Source of the DNA: Castor canadensis
Taxonomy: Eukaryota; Chordata; Mammalia; Rodentia; Castoridae
DNA length: 64,000 nt
Direction of reading: 5' to 3'
Assembly (NCBI RefSeq): GCF_047511655.1
Contig: NC_133390.1
Location: forward strand, 167,668,083-167,732,082
The notes under the pieces were generated by a model. It did no database searches and was not told where the DNA came from. It worked only from the letters and a program-made list of their open reading frames with translations. Position numbers and translations under genes: made by a program. Below, one piece after another: positions 47,004 to 59,700 of this stretch (the first letter of the stretch is position 1; each line of letters starts with the position of its first letter).

Positions 47004-47009
47004 ATTAAA
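47004..47009 (+). terminator. RBPJL: Candidate RBPJL poly(A) signal ATTAAA
   Basis: First common poly(A) hexamer downstream of the RBPJL stop (about 330 nt). An alternative AATAAA pair is at 47755-47767. Neither is proven. Confidence 0.4.
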
Positions 47010-50000
47010 GAGGGGAAAAAACCATAGCTTCGCAGTCTCAGAGAACTGAGGCAAGGTTCCTGAGGCATGGAGCCCTGGTCCTTCCTGCCTGGAGTACCAG
47101 ATCTGACCTGGAGTGGCAAGTCCCAGAGCACTAGGTCTCATCTGGAACACTGGATCCAGGTAGAGCACCAGGGTCTGTCCTTCCCTGTATCCCGTCTAGC
47201 TGCAGCCAGGCACAGCTGGTCTCTGGCACACAGCAGTGGTAGCTGGGAAAGTGCCTGAGACAGTGGTCAGGTTTTGCCATCTTAACTGTTCCCCCAATCA
47301 CTTTTCTTGCCAGCCCAGTAGGATGCAGACCTGAGGATCAGGAATTCCTCTGTTGTACTAAAATCAACCTCTATCCAAGGCAGAATCTGATGGAGCACAG
47401 AGCCTACCTTTTTGACACTTTCTACAGAAATAATAGAGTTCAGAGGCAGCTAGCCCCAGAGCCCTCTTCTTTCCTTGGGGAGGGGGGGGGTCCACCTATC
47501 ACTTCTGGTAACCGATTACCTACTAGTTATGCCCTTATCCCAAGCAAGAATGAACCCTAGCCCCAGAGGCAAACATAAGGCTTCTTCAGAACAAAACTCT
47601 CCCAGGACAACCCAGGCAGAACTCTTGGAACAACTGGGCAATAATGCAGCCCAGCCACGAGAGGCGCTTCTCTACATGGGACCCACAGATGGATCACAGT
47701 CCATCCCTGATCAGTGTGCCTCCATTCTGCATAGTTCCATGCCTTATAGGGGAAAATAAAAAATAAACATTAGGCAGAATTGTGGTTTGGGTGATGGGAA
47801 CCAAGGGCCATGGGTTCCAGCTACTTGTACCAGCCCCTGGTGGTATCCAGTGGGGAGAACTAACCTAAAATATGGGCTTAGGACTCTGATGCCCTGGGTC
47901 TTTCCTTGACCCTCTGACAAAGAGCTCATTCCTTATAAAACTCCTCTCCCAGAATGTGGAAAGTCCCATGAAGAAGAAGGAACTCATAGTTCCCAGTAGG
48001 GCTTGCTCTTTAGACTCCCCCAAAATCTTGTCCAAGTTCTGTCATCTGCCATTGGCAGGCTGAAATCCATTGTGATAGGCAAGAGGGATGCTTACACAAA
48101 GCTTATGTGGTCCCTGAAGGTGAATCCTGGCTGATAAATGCTGGGAAAGTGTTATGGAAAATGTCCCTTACATGAGTGCCTGACTCAGAAGGATTGTGTC
48201 AGTGGTGGTGATGTTGAAGCATGAAAGAAGCTAAAAGCAGTTCATCACAAGGGGAACTGGGCTCAAAGGCTATCTAGCCCTGCCCTTAAAGGCTTCCTCT
48301 GTCACTCCCCAAAGCAAGAGTACTGGCATCCAAGAACCTAAGTGGGCTGGAAAGCCCAGGCCCAGCCATGCAGCTCTGTCTTCTCTGCTCCTCTCACGAG
48401 ACCTGAAACCATTGGTCCCACTTAGGTACTCACCTAGAAGTTTGACCTCAAAGCTCCAGCCCTGGCCTGTCTTCTGAGTCCCAGCTGCTGGGCCTATCCT
48501 TGGAGATCCTCCTTGTACTTGAGTCTGAATCATCTAACATACAACTCCCCAGGCCCTCAAAAGCACCAGATCTTCCATCTCCTCTCCCCTCCCCCCCACC
48601 TCCCACTCCTCCACCACCCATTTCCCCTCACCCCCACCCCATCACTAAGGCTTAGGGACTCCATCTCTCCTTCCACACTAAAATATGCTCCTTCTTTCCT
48701 CTTTCCCAACTACCCCATGTAGGACCAACTAACTGGGGCCTAGTGAAAAAATGTATGGCTCCTTGTTCAAATCTTATTGATAATTTCAAGACAGACAAAA
48801 GAGATGATGAAATCCTTCTATGCACAGGTCACGTATCCATGAAGCCAGCCCTGACCACAGACTTCTATCTTGGATTCTATCATTTGCCCCCTATCTTGGA
48901 TCAAAGGGCATATGTACATCCTCATTGTCTCTGTAGATTGTGAACTTCATGTAGAAAGGAGGTTTTATCTCTATGTGTCCTAGTGGATGCATCACAATGC
49001 TTTACACATTGAGTTGGTGCTCAATAAACCAATTGCCTTTGATTGCATTGGCAGATAATTTGGATAGTTCAAGTGCAAAGTAAAACCACCAGGTGGCACT
49101 GTTCCCCTTTCAATTTTTGAGTTTTCATTCTTTGAGTGGTAATCATACTGTTGGAGCCCTTACAGATAACCTTAACTTTTTCATGTTCTCGGAATTCTTT
49201 GGGAACTTGTATGCATAATACTGAATGTTTACAAGGACGTTCGCACATTCTAAAACCCATGTGTGGATTAACTTAGTCCTCTCCACATTTGAATTAGCTA
49301 CCACAGGTAAAAGGAATGAAACCTCTGAGCGGGGAGACCAGACCATCTGTATTGTTGGCAAACTTTCCCAAGTGATTCTAGTGAACAGCCAACATTGAGA
49401 ACCAATGCTTTAGTTCTCACCTTCTCGCCATTTTTATAGATAGGGAAACTGAGGCTCCAAGAGAGGAGGCCAAATTCACAGCAGGTTGATGGCAGACACT
49501 GTCATTGGTTTGAATCCTACATTTCTGACACGAAGTCTATGACTCTGAGGTTCTCCTAACTCTCATTCTACCACACTGCAATGTGGGGGAGGAGTGTGCG
49601 TGTTACACGGAGCAGGGAACAGGTTCCAAAACCTTACAATTTACAATCTCTCTTGCTGCCTGACTTCTCACCATTAACAAACTAGTCTCCCAGTTTTAAG
49701 CGCTGACGTTGGGGTTTTTTGCTTTCTTTTGCTTCTGTTAAATTAGTTTTTATGCAAAGACAAACTAGTAAAAACTATAGTGTGGGTAAAATTCTCAGAC
49801 GGCTTCCTCCCTGGGGAGGATGTGGATAGCTGAGGGCATGGACCATGAAGACGACAAGGCGGAGAGGAAATGACTTTAGGGGAAGTAAAACCAGTGTGAC
49901 ACTTACAGGTTTTCCAAGGGCCAACCCTAAGCATACATATACACACACACAAAGCCCCCCTAGTAGGGTTTGGCTCTGTTCCAGACCCCAAGGGACAAAG

Positions 50001-51429
50001 GAAGGGTAGCAGTGGTACAATAATGCTTTCAGTGGGCAAAGAGGTAAACACCTGTTACTGCTGGCTGCTTGCCAGAGGGAGGCTGCTGGAGGAGTTCTGG
50101 GGGATGGCAGGGCCTTGTGACCAAGTTCTTTGTGGACTCACCCTGGTTAAAGAATAATAGGGTGGAGCCCATCCTACCAAGCTCATCCCTGAGTCCCTGT
50201 CACCAGACAAACACTCTTCCTTCTCACATTGGCTGTTGGCTATAAGCGTACCACCAGCATCTCGTCCTTGGCAGGGGTCTCCTGCACCTGGCTGTTTTTT
50301 ATCTTTTTATGCATACGCTGCCTTTATTTAATAAATATTGTACTTATAGCCCTTCCTCCAGTCCTAAGCCATATGTATTTCAGAAGGGCCATCTTAGAAT
50401 TCAGGAATGCAGTTCCAGTGGTGTCTTTTCAGCCATCTAGGAATCAAAGCTGTGTATGCTAGTTGGGTAAGCTTGGCAAGTACAAGTCAACTAGCCTGTC
50501 TGCCTTAGTTTTCACTTCTGTAAATGGGGGAAATAGTGTTTGCTTCACAATGTGTTATGAGGACTAAAATAATCAATGTAGGGAATGTTCTTCCAACAGG
50601 GCCTGGCTCACAGTAACCACCTGATATGGGCTGCTTGCTGCCATCACTATTACTACAGAAGCACTTTTAGAAATGAGCTATATACTGCACTCTCTTTCTA
50701 TTTAACAGATGGGGAAATTGATGGTCCAGAGGAGGTAAGTGGCCTACCTGAGTTAGTTTTCTGTGTTACATCATGAACCACCACAAAAGTAGCAGGTTAC
50801 AACAACACGCATATACTGTCCCAGAGTTTCCATGGAGTCTAAGCACAGCTTAGCTGGTCTTCTGCTTAGGGTCTCCCACAGGTGTTATTAAGGTGTCAGT
50901 AAGGGCTGCAGTTTCTTTGACCCACAAGTCATCATCCATACTCATTCATTTCTTTGAAGCTGTAGAACTCATGGCACCTTGTATCTTCAAAGCCAATTGT
51001 TTGAGTCAGGTCCACCCAGGATTACTAACTCAAAAATCAATTAATTTGGCACATTAAATACATATGCACAATCCCTTCACCTTTGCAATCTAATGTAACC
51101 TATCATAAACATAGCAGCATCCTATCATCCCACACTATAGGGGAGGGAATTATAAAAATTGTCTATGCCAGCAGGAGAGAACTTTTGGGAACCATCTTGG
51201 AATTCTGCCTACTCCCCAAAGCCATGTTGCAAATTATTGGCAGGGGAAGATCTGTGTTTGGTGTGGTTTCCTGCTCCATGCAGGGATCAGGGTTTCAGCA
51301 GCCTAAGAAGATTGGCAGATCACGAATAAAAATGGCCCAATATTATCCAGAATCAATATTTCATTTTTTGCTCAATTCTCAGAAATAATATTGCATCAAT
51401 TAGTGTTAGCTCTTAAGACCAACTAATCG
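47010..51429. other. Intergenic region between RBPJL and SDC4, left part
   Basis: Mostly unique-looking sequence with alternative RBPJL poly(A) signals at 47755-47767. No exon recognised. The RBPJL and SDC4 genes converge here. Confidence 0.5.
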
Positions 51430-51930
51430 CCTGGCCCAAAAGACCAAAAATCGTATGTTCTCCCTCATATGCGGACATTAGATCAAGGGCAAACACAACA
51501 AGGGGATTGGACTTTGAGCACATGATAAAAGCGAGAGCACACAAGGGAGATATGAGGATAGGTAAGACACCTAAAAAATTAGCTAGCATTTGTTGCCCTC
51601 AACGCAGAGAAACTAAAGCAGATACTTTAAAAGCAACTGAGGCCAATAGGAGAAGGGGACCAGGAACTAGAGAAAAGGTTAGATCAAAAAGAATTAACCT
51701 AGAAGGTAACACACACGCACAGGAAATCAATGTGAGTCAACTCCCTGTATAGCTATCCTTATCTCAACTAGCAAAAACCCTTGGTCCTTCCTATTATTGC
51801 TTATACTCTCTCTTCAACAAAATTAGAGATAAGGGCAAAATAGTTTCTGCTGGGTATTGGGGGGGGAAGGGAGGGGGCAGAGTGGGTGGTAAGGGAGGGG
51901 GTGGGAGCAAAGGGGAGAAATGAACCTCTT
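51430..51930 (+). mobile_element. LINE-1 3'-end fragment
   Basis: TATGTTCTCCCTCATATGCG followed by A-rich sequence and a terminal G-rich polypurine tract (51858-51915), typical of rodent L1 3'UTRs. Confidence 0.6.
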
Positions 51931-52014
51931 TCCAGAGCTGACCAGCAAAAAAGGCTTCTGTTAAAGAATCCCCAGAATGGCTTGCTTGCCAGCTGATGGG
52001 CTTTTGGGAAGTGA

Positions 52015-52354
52015 TTGAATCCTGAGGGCTCTGACCTAATGAATATATTAATCCCCAGATGGATTCATATTATTGGGAGGTGGTAAAATTAGAAGGTAGG
52101 GCCTAGTTGGGGGAAGAAAGTCACTGGGGGCGTGCTCTGGAAAGATAGACCTTTTCCCTGGCCACTTCCTGTCTCTCTTTGCTTCCTGGCCACTACAAGG
52201 CAAGCAACTTTGCTTCACCACGCCCTTCTGCCACAGTGTTCTGCCTCACCACAGGCCCAGAAACATGGAGTCAAGTGACCAAGGACTGAAAACAACTCCT
52301 GTAAGTTGTTTCTCTCTGGTGTTTTGTCACAGTGGTAAAAGTCTGACTAATACA
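52015..52354 (+). mobile_element. MaLR (MST/MLT1-type) LTR
   Basis: Diagnostic CTGAGGGCTCTGACCTAATG, ATTATTGGGAGGTGGTAAAA, and the terminal GTCTGACTAATACAG. Confidence 0.7.
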
Positions 52355-52559
52355 GCTTCCAATGAATTTTGCCTCCTGCCTTTCTGCAGTTGACTCTCAA
52401 AGTAAATAAGGATGACCTATTACCTATGACTAATAAGATATTATGAAAGGGAAAGGGTGTGACTTCCAAAGCCATTGTAGCTTCTACCTGGCTCTCTTGG
52501 ATCACTGACTCTGGGAGAAGTCAGCTAACATGCCATAAAGACACTCAGTCAGCTGTGTA

Positions 52560-52840
52560 AGTCTATGATGTGAGGAACGGAGGCTTCCTGTCAACAGCCA
52601 GCACCAAGCTGTCAGACATGTGAGCCCACCATCTTGGAGGTATATCTTCCAGCCCCATCAGGCTTTCAGATGACTGCAACTCTAACCACCATCTGGACCT
52701 CAGCCTTGAGACCTTCCCTGCCAGAATCACCAACTAAACTACTCCCGAATTTCTGATTCATGGAAACTATGAAATAGTATTTCTGTCATTATAAGCCCTG
52801 AAGCTTGGGGACAGTTTTACACAGCAATGGGTAAGTAAGT
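52560..52840 (+). mobile_element. MLT1-type MaLR LTR fragment
   Basis: CAACAGCCAGCACCAA..CATGTGAGCCCACCATCTTGG, CAGATGACTGCA and the terminal CAGCAATGGGTAA are in MLT1 order. Confidence 0.65.
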
Positions 52841-53041
52841 ACTATAGAAGCCTTCTGGAGCTAATACTCTACCCAAATGCTCAGGTCTTGATCTACAGTC
52901 ACAGACCATCCAATACAGAAATTTCAGGGACAGTGGAAATGTTGTGTGTCTGCACTGTCCAGTACAATAGCCACTAGCCATGTGTGGCTACTAAGCACTT
53001 AGGATGAGGCTAGGGCAACTGAGGAACTGAATTTTTATTTT

Positions 53042-53236
53042 TAATTTTTTTGGGGGTACTGGGGCTTGAACTCAGGGTTTATACCTTGAGCCACTCCATC
53101 AGCTCTTTTTTGTGATGTTTTTTTTCAAGATAGGGTCTTGTGAACTATTTGCCAGGGCTGGCTTTGAACCACAATCCTCCTGATCTCTGCCTCCTGAGTA
53201 GCTAGGATTATAGGTGTGAGTCACTAGCACTTGGCT
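53042..53236 (-). mobile_element. Dimeric B1/ID-type SINE
   Basis: Reverse copy: GGGGCTTGAACTCAGGGTTT, then CCTGAGTAGCTAGGATTATA. Confidence 0.85.
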
Positions 53237-53464
53237 CTATTTTTAAGCTTTTAATTGAAGTAACACAAGTGACCAGGCCCATAGATCCACTCAAGCCTCA
53301 CAGGACCCAGGAGATAAAGTGTAGCAGAATCTCAGGAGGAATTTGAGCTCACATGGGACTTGAGACCCAACTCACTAAGACCCTCAGAGGGGGTTGTGAA
53401 GACCGAGCAGCCCACAGTGAAGGGGTCCTGGGCAACATAAATCCTCTGATGGGCACTGTGGTAT

Positions 53465-53655
53465 GAACAACTCCCGAGCCTGACTGCCTGGACTCTACCA
53501 CCTCTACCACTGGTAAGTTGTGTAGCTTTGGGGGCATTATTCATCGTTTAGATGCAGTTTTCTCATCTGTAAAATGGGTCTGCTAATAGCATTTACTTTG
53601 TGGAGCTGTCATGATGGCTAACAGGTTCAAGTGTAAAGCACTGAGAATGGGTTAC
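53465..53655 (+). mobile_element. MIR SINE
   Basis: TTTTCTCATCTGTAAAATGG and surrounding MIR core. Confidence 0.7.
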
Positions 53656-54649
53656 AGGACATGGTATGTGATGTGAGTACTCTCAACTCCTCTTAATGTC
53701 CTTTTCCCCACCCCCAATAAAGCACTGGGCAACTTGATAGGCCAGGGGAAAGCCAGCAATGTCCAAGGACCTGGAATTAGGGTTCGACTCTACACAGACA
53801 AGTTAAGGGCAGGTTATCCCTTTGGTAAAGTGATCTTCACCACTTCACAGGGCTGTTATAAGGAGCATGAGAGACTGATAATGGTATTTTTAGAGCCTGC
53901 CAACCACAGCACCTGCAGAGGACAAGCAGGTGACGTGAGTGAAACAAGGGGAGGCTGTGGCATGACAGAGCCATGTCTAGGAAGGTGTCACCTCTCATCC
54001 ATACCCACTTGTTGCCATTCAGGCCAACCGTTTCCAAATTGTGATTTTGGTACAAAATCAGAAAAGTGAGGAATCTGGACTTCAATGAGGAACATCCTGA
54101 TTTCTATATAGATGTCAACTAATTTGAGGATTTTTGTGTTTCAGTTTTTCATTGTGTACAACTTGTAGTGTTTCCTTCTGCTATAGAAAAGGGGAAATGA
54201 GCTGTTCTAAAGGAGTAGCTTCTCTCAGCAGTAGAGTCCTCTGAGCTCAGGATCAAAAGAGAGAAAATGTGTATTTAAAAAAAAAAAAAAAAGGATTTTT
54301 GTGTTTGTTTTTAAATATGGTGCTGCCTAAACAAAACACTGAGGCAGGCCTGATATGCCATCTAAGTCACCAGGACGTATGATCTGACATCTTCCAACCC
54401 TGTCCCCCCAGGACGCGCTCTGCCTTCTTACACCTCTGTCTCTGCATCTGGCATTGTGTAAGAAGTTTAGTCAGGGAGGAATTTTCTTTTTATTTATTTA
54501 TTTATCATATGTGCATATAGTGCTTGGGTCATTTCTCCCCCCTGCCCCCACCCCCTCCAGGGAGGAATTTTCTTGTGCTTCATTGAGTCAAGGAGAACAG
54601 AGCCCAATTAGAAGGCCTTATTACAAACTTTAAAGTAACAAAGGCAGGC

Positions 54650-56598
54650 AATCTAGAAAGTACCAGGTTTTATTATCTTTTTATCAAAAAAAAAAAAATC
54701 AGTAACAGACAACAGTGTGAGAAGGGGCTACAGAAAAGGTGCTCATTCCAGCACAGCCTGAGGAAAAGGGGACTGGGGCCAGAAGAAGACCCAGCCAGCT
54801 GGGACCCTGAGCTGGGGTAGTGATGAGTGCTAATAGCCACTGGCTGTAGTGAAGGACGATGAGTCCTCACACACACACCCCCTAACTCCCGCCAGTGGAG
54901 CCAGAAGACACTGGCTAAGCCAACAGGTCTCCCCTCTGCAAAAGGATGACAGACCCCAGCTGGGGCGTCATCGCCCTCCTCCCTGCCCCTCCCCTTGCCC
55001 AGGGAGACAAAGGTTATCTCAGCAAAGCTGAGCTATGACTTCCTAAGCCAGTGTAGGTTTCTAACACAATGGATCTAATCTATGGAAACACTGTCTCTGC
55101 AAGGTCAGAACAGTAGCCATGGGCCACATGTGGTGACCAAGCACTCAAAATGTGGTCAGTGCAACTGCGGAATGGATTTCTAACTTTACACAATCTGAAC
55201 TGACCTGATTTAAACAGCCACATACAGTTACTGCACTCCTACAGCCTGGAGGGAACAAATCGAAGGAACCCTTCTGCTGGGCCCCGTGCAGAAGGCAGAA
55301 AGAGGGTTAGAATCACCTACCCTTAACCACTCCAGTCCACTCAGAAGGCACCAGGAATGGGGCAAGAGAAGGGGAGAAAACCCTCCCAGCCACACGAAAA
55401 CTCACTCACTCAGCCAACCAGCCAACATGAAACTGGAAATATCACACTATATCCTGAAAAAATATATTTATCTATTTGTCTAGAACCAAGGGAGAATAAT
55501 AATATAACACAAGAACACAGACGCAAATACCTTACCATTCTCTACATTACATTTTGAGATCTGCTAGAAAACTATGTTTCAGCAAAAGCTATTTCTTAGA
55601 CAAAGAGGCTTCAGAAAGGGCCAAGGTCATAAACAGGGGAATGTGAAGTATTACCAAGAACAAAAAAAAAAAATGGATAGGGGTGTATAAAGAAAGAAGA
55701 AAAGGGAAGAGGGAAGGAGAGGCCCTATCTAAAGCTATAAATAGTAAAAAAAAAAAAAAAAAAAATTAATAAAAATCATATCTCCGGCTCTTCTCTCATT
55801 TTCAAGATACAAACAGAAACAAAAACAAAACCATTAAATACAAACCTAGCACATGCAGTGGAAATGACCACAATAAGAACATCTCCCCATCTCCACGTTT
55901 GCCCAGGCACACACACTCTGCACAAAGGAATGAACCATTAAAAAAAAAATAGATTTACAAATAGTCTACAAATCCATTTCAAAGAAAGCTTTCTGCTCTT
56001 CTTCCTGTGCTCCACCCTCCCTCCCCGCCGGCCAAAAAAAAGGTGGATTTCTAAGAAGTCACTTGAAAGAGCCTAGAATGGCCCAAGGTAGAGATTCCCG
56101 TAGTGTGAACAAGCACCCATGGATGGACACACACCTCGAGGTGCAGGGGATTCTAGTTCCTTTTCCTGATCCTGGGCAAAAGGACAGGTTATGCAAGAGG
56201 GGAAGGAGGCAGCCTGGGCAGACTTCTAGCCAGAATTCACATAAATACCCCTTTGCCTCTGCCTTCAGGGGGGCCCTGGATGAAGCAAGTTCAGTATAGG
56301 CTCGAAACTGTCCTAGATTCTAATCTGAAAATTTCTTTAAATGACAAGATCCCAGGCTTGTCTTCAGGAAGGCCAAGCTTAACTCCATTCTTCTGCCGGG
56401 GTAACTGAGGCCAAAAGAATCAAGAAGAGTGAAGGCAGCACAGTAGAAGACGACGTCTCTTCTGATGCTAGAAAGGTGATCAGAGCTGGAGACACTGACA
56501 GGTCAGTATTAAGGTGCCCTCCCCCTACTCTAATGCCCACCATTCACAATCCTTTGGCTTCCCTCCCCACTGAAGTCCAAGCAGTGCCCCTGGAGGGT
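54650..56598 (-). other. SDC4: SDC4 3'UTR
   Basis: About 1.95 kb between the stop codon and the AATAAA at 54674-54669. This is close to the long 3'UTR typical of SDC4. Contains T-runs on the mRNA strand at 55747-55766 and 55662-55672. Exact cleavage site not determined. Confidence 0.7.
54669..54674 (-). terminator. SDC4: SDC4 poly(A) signal AATAAA
   Basis: Minus-strand AATAAA at the expected distance from the SDC4 stop codon. Confidence 0.65.
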
Positions 56599-56750
56599 TC
56601 ATGCATAGAATTCGTTGGTGGGGGCTTTTTTGTAGATGGGTTTCTTGCCCAGGTCGTAGCTGCCTTCGTCCTTCTTCTTCATGCGGTACACCAGCAGCAG
56701 GATCAGGAACACAGCAAAGAGGATGCCCACAACGCCTCCCACAATCAGAG
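56599..56750 (-). CDS. SDC4: SDC4 exon 5 (transmembrane, cytoplasmic tail, stop)
   Basis: 152-nt coding part. Encodes [40 protein letters not shown] and [10 protein letters not shown], then TGA at 56601-56599. Acceptor CTCCAG. Confidence 0.97.
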
Positions 56751-59700
56751 CTGGAGAGGAAGAAAGCAGGAACCAGAGTGAGAGTTGCTCTTCAGAACCT
56801 TGGGCTGCACGCCCTCTTCTACCCAGTCAGTTCTCTGGCAGCCAGACATCCTCACCATCACCGTCATCCATGCCCGGAAAATGGCACTTTATTAAATTTG
56901 ACTCTTATGACCTCTGTTGTGACAAGGGGATCACTAGGCATTATAAGTCACTGAGGACCACAGACTAAGGTAGACCCTAGAACAAAGCCACCATTTCAAC
57001 CCACATCTGCCTGAGTCCAAAGCAGAGGCTCTTGCCAAATACCAGGCAGAATCCCCAACAATAGCTTAGCACTAGGTCAGAAACAAGAATGATGGCAGGC
57101 TGCAGAAACCCCCAGGGTCCCATCTGTCCTTAGTACACAGCAATGCTCTCTGGCTTTCCCTGTGTGTACCCATATGCATCTGGCCTACGTGACAGTAGAT
57201 GAGCACTGCATTCTACATGCATGTGGAACATACTATTTTGTGACAGATAATTACATGGTTTGTTAGCTATTATACAGACTGTCATGGTTTATGTTTCCAC
57301 GTATTGCTCAGAGACTCTAACTGGCTTCCACTACTACCTACTGGCTGCGTGATTTGAGGCAAGCTTCTTCATCTCTCTCATTGCAAAGTGAAGTTGTAAT
57401 ACCTTTCTCATATTTTGTCCCACAGATTAAATAAATTCATTTACTTAAAGTGCCTACAATAGTGCCTAGTACAAGACTCACAGTCTTTGTGGTTTGTTGC
57501 TATGTCTCCAGCATTCTGAACTGGGCCTGCACAACACCAAGTGCTTAATAAATGGTGCTCACAGTTCAGCTCACTGAGGAGTGCCTGGCTGGTGTCAGAC
57601 AGAGGTGGGCTTCTCGCTTGGGTGAGCATCTGTTCTGTCCTCACACCAGGTGGCTTGAATGACTCATTTCTGTTTGTTAGGGGAAGGGATGGCTCACAGA
57701 ATCTTAACTGTGGCAGATTGAGCCCCCTAATTTGGTCTTACTCAAGCTAAGAAGATTAATTTCCCATCCCTGCACACACTATAAACCTATGCATAGAACA
57801 GGGCAGTGGCACGGAGGAGCTAAGTAAGGTTCTTTTCTTTCTTGGCTAAAATCCTATAAAAAGCAGCAATGAAGTGCCTCCAGGAGGTGCCAGAAAAAGC
57901 ACATGGAATATCAGGCATCAGCCTCATTCCTGTTTCCAGCACGTTTTCCTTTGAAAGCCCCCGTCCTCTGTCAGGCCCTTGGTCTGTGCTGGGATACCCC
58001 CAGAGTCAAGGTCCAAGTATGGGCTGGGAGTCAGCTGTGCTTCCAGGTCCAAACACCAGATCCACCACCTTCTGGCTTTATGCCTTTGGATGAGTTATTT
58101 AAACTCTGTTTCAGGTTGTTTGTAGGGCTAAAAGGGGCACAGGAATCATGGCACACAAGAAGCACTTACTAAAACTCCCGGTGCTGTTTCAGAGCTATTG
58201 GAATGGAGTGTCCTCCTTGACAAGCTGAAAACACATCTTTTCTCATTAGGGTCTTGCCCTGGCATAATTGTCAAATGGAACAGTGAAAAGATGATTTAAC
58301 TTTGGTTCTTCTCTTGCTATGTGACCTGAAGCCTGGGCCTCAGATCCCCACAGATAAGAAACAGCAGTTTGGTCTAAATCAGTGATTTTTAAGGTTCTTT
58401 CAATAGAACCTTTGGCTGCTTAAAGCAAAATCTAATCAACAGATGTGAAACCTGTAGCCGGCAGGTCTAAAATATGCCACCTGAGAGTGAAACTCCATGG
58501 TTGAAGAAAGACAGGGGAGGGCTGTTAGCCCTAAAGTACTTCCACAGAACAGTTCGAAACTTCTAAAACTAACTGGTCTCTAAGGGCCCCTCTAGTTCTA
58601 AGAGCCCATCCTCTAAAACAAAAAGTGGTAAAGGAAAATTAGAATATTGGCTCAGGTATTAGGAAGTTAGGGGCAGGGCTAAGCAGGACCCAAAGTCACC
58701 TGGGGCTACAATCCAAGGGAGCCTCATCTGCAAGGTGCAGGTGAGATCCTTCACCTCTCCTGGATGGAGTTGGGACACTCATATTTGGCACAGGGTTTCT
58801 TCCCTATACCTCATCCCTCTTCAGAGTTCTTGGCCCGGCTGGTTCCCAGGAATCAGGATTTACCCAGCACAGGCCTGAAGAGGCCTCTAACCAGGCCTGA
58901 AGAGGCCTCTAACCAGGCCGGTTCATCCAGGCTGGTCCTGAGCCACAGCCTACGGGCCTGTACAACTGTGGAAAGTTCCTTCCTTCCTTTGACAACCAGC
59001 TGTGGAGACAACACCTAACCCTAAACCCCCCTCCCCCCCGCCCCGACCCTGGAGCCGCCACGCAGGGAGAAAGCACCATCCTAGCTGATGGCTCCCCAGC
59101 CAGGCTGGAACAGCCAGTTCGGAAGCCTCACCTGGGACAGAGGTTATTCACACCAGCACATTACAGTCGAGACCTCTCACCTGAGACCCCACATCTAGCC
59201 TCTCTAGACCTCAGTGTCCTAGTCTGTCACATAAAGAAACACTGTGCCCCATCTAGTGAAGGGACAATACAGAGTCAATGACAGATGACACTAATAATCA
59301 GAATAGTCCTTTACAATTTGCAAAGTAATTTCTTTTTATCTATTTTTTTTTTGGTGGCACTGGGGCTTGAACTCAGGGCCTCATGCTTTCTAGGCAGGCG
59401 CTCTACCACTTGAGCCACTCCACCAGCGCAAAGTAATTTCATATTTTGTTTTTCATGGACTCATTGCACCAACTCAAAGAGATATCTTCATACCCATTTT
59501 ACAGACTAGTCAACCAAGGTACAACCTGTTCAAAAGCTTCTCGGCCAAGGTCACAAGGCTGCCAAGTGACAGAGCAGAGGGAAGAGAAGCCAACCTAATT
59601 CTAACAAGCCTCCAGGGTTTAAAGAGAAATTAATCATTCAATGATTAACACTCAGATGCCAAACCCAGGCTCGGAATGTGGTTTGAAAAATACTTTCACG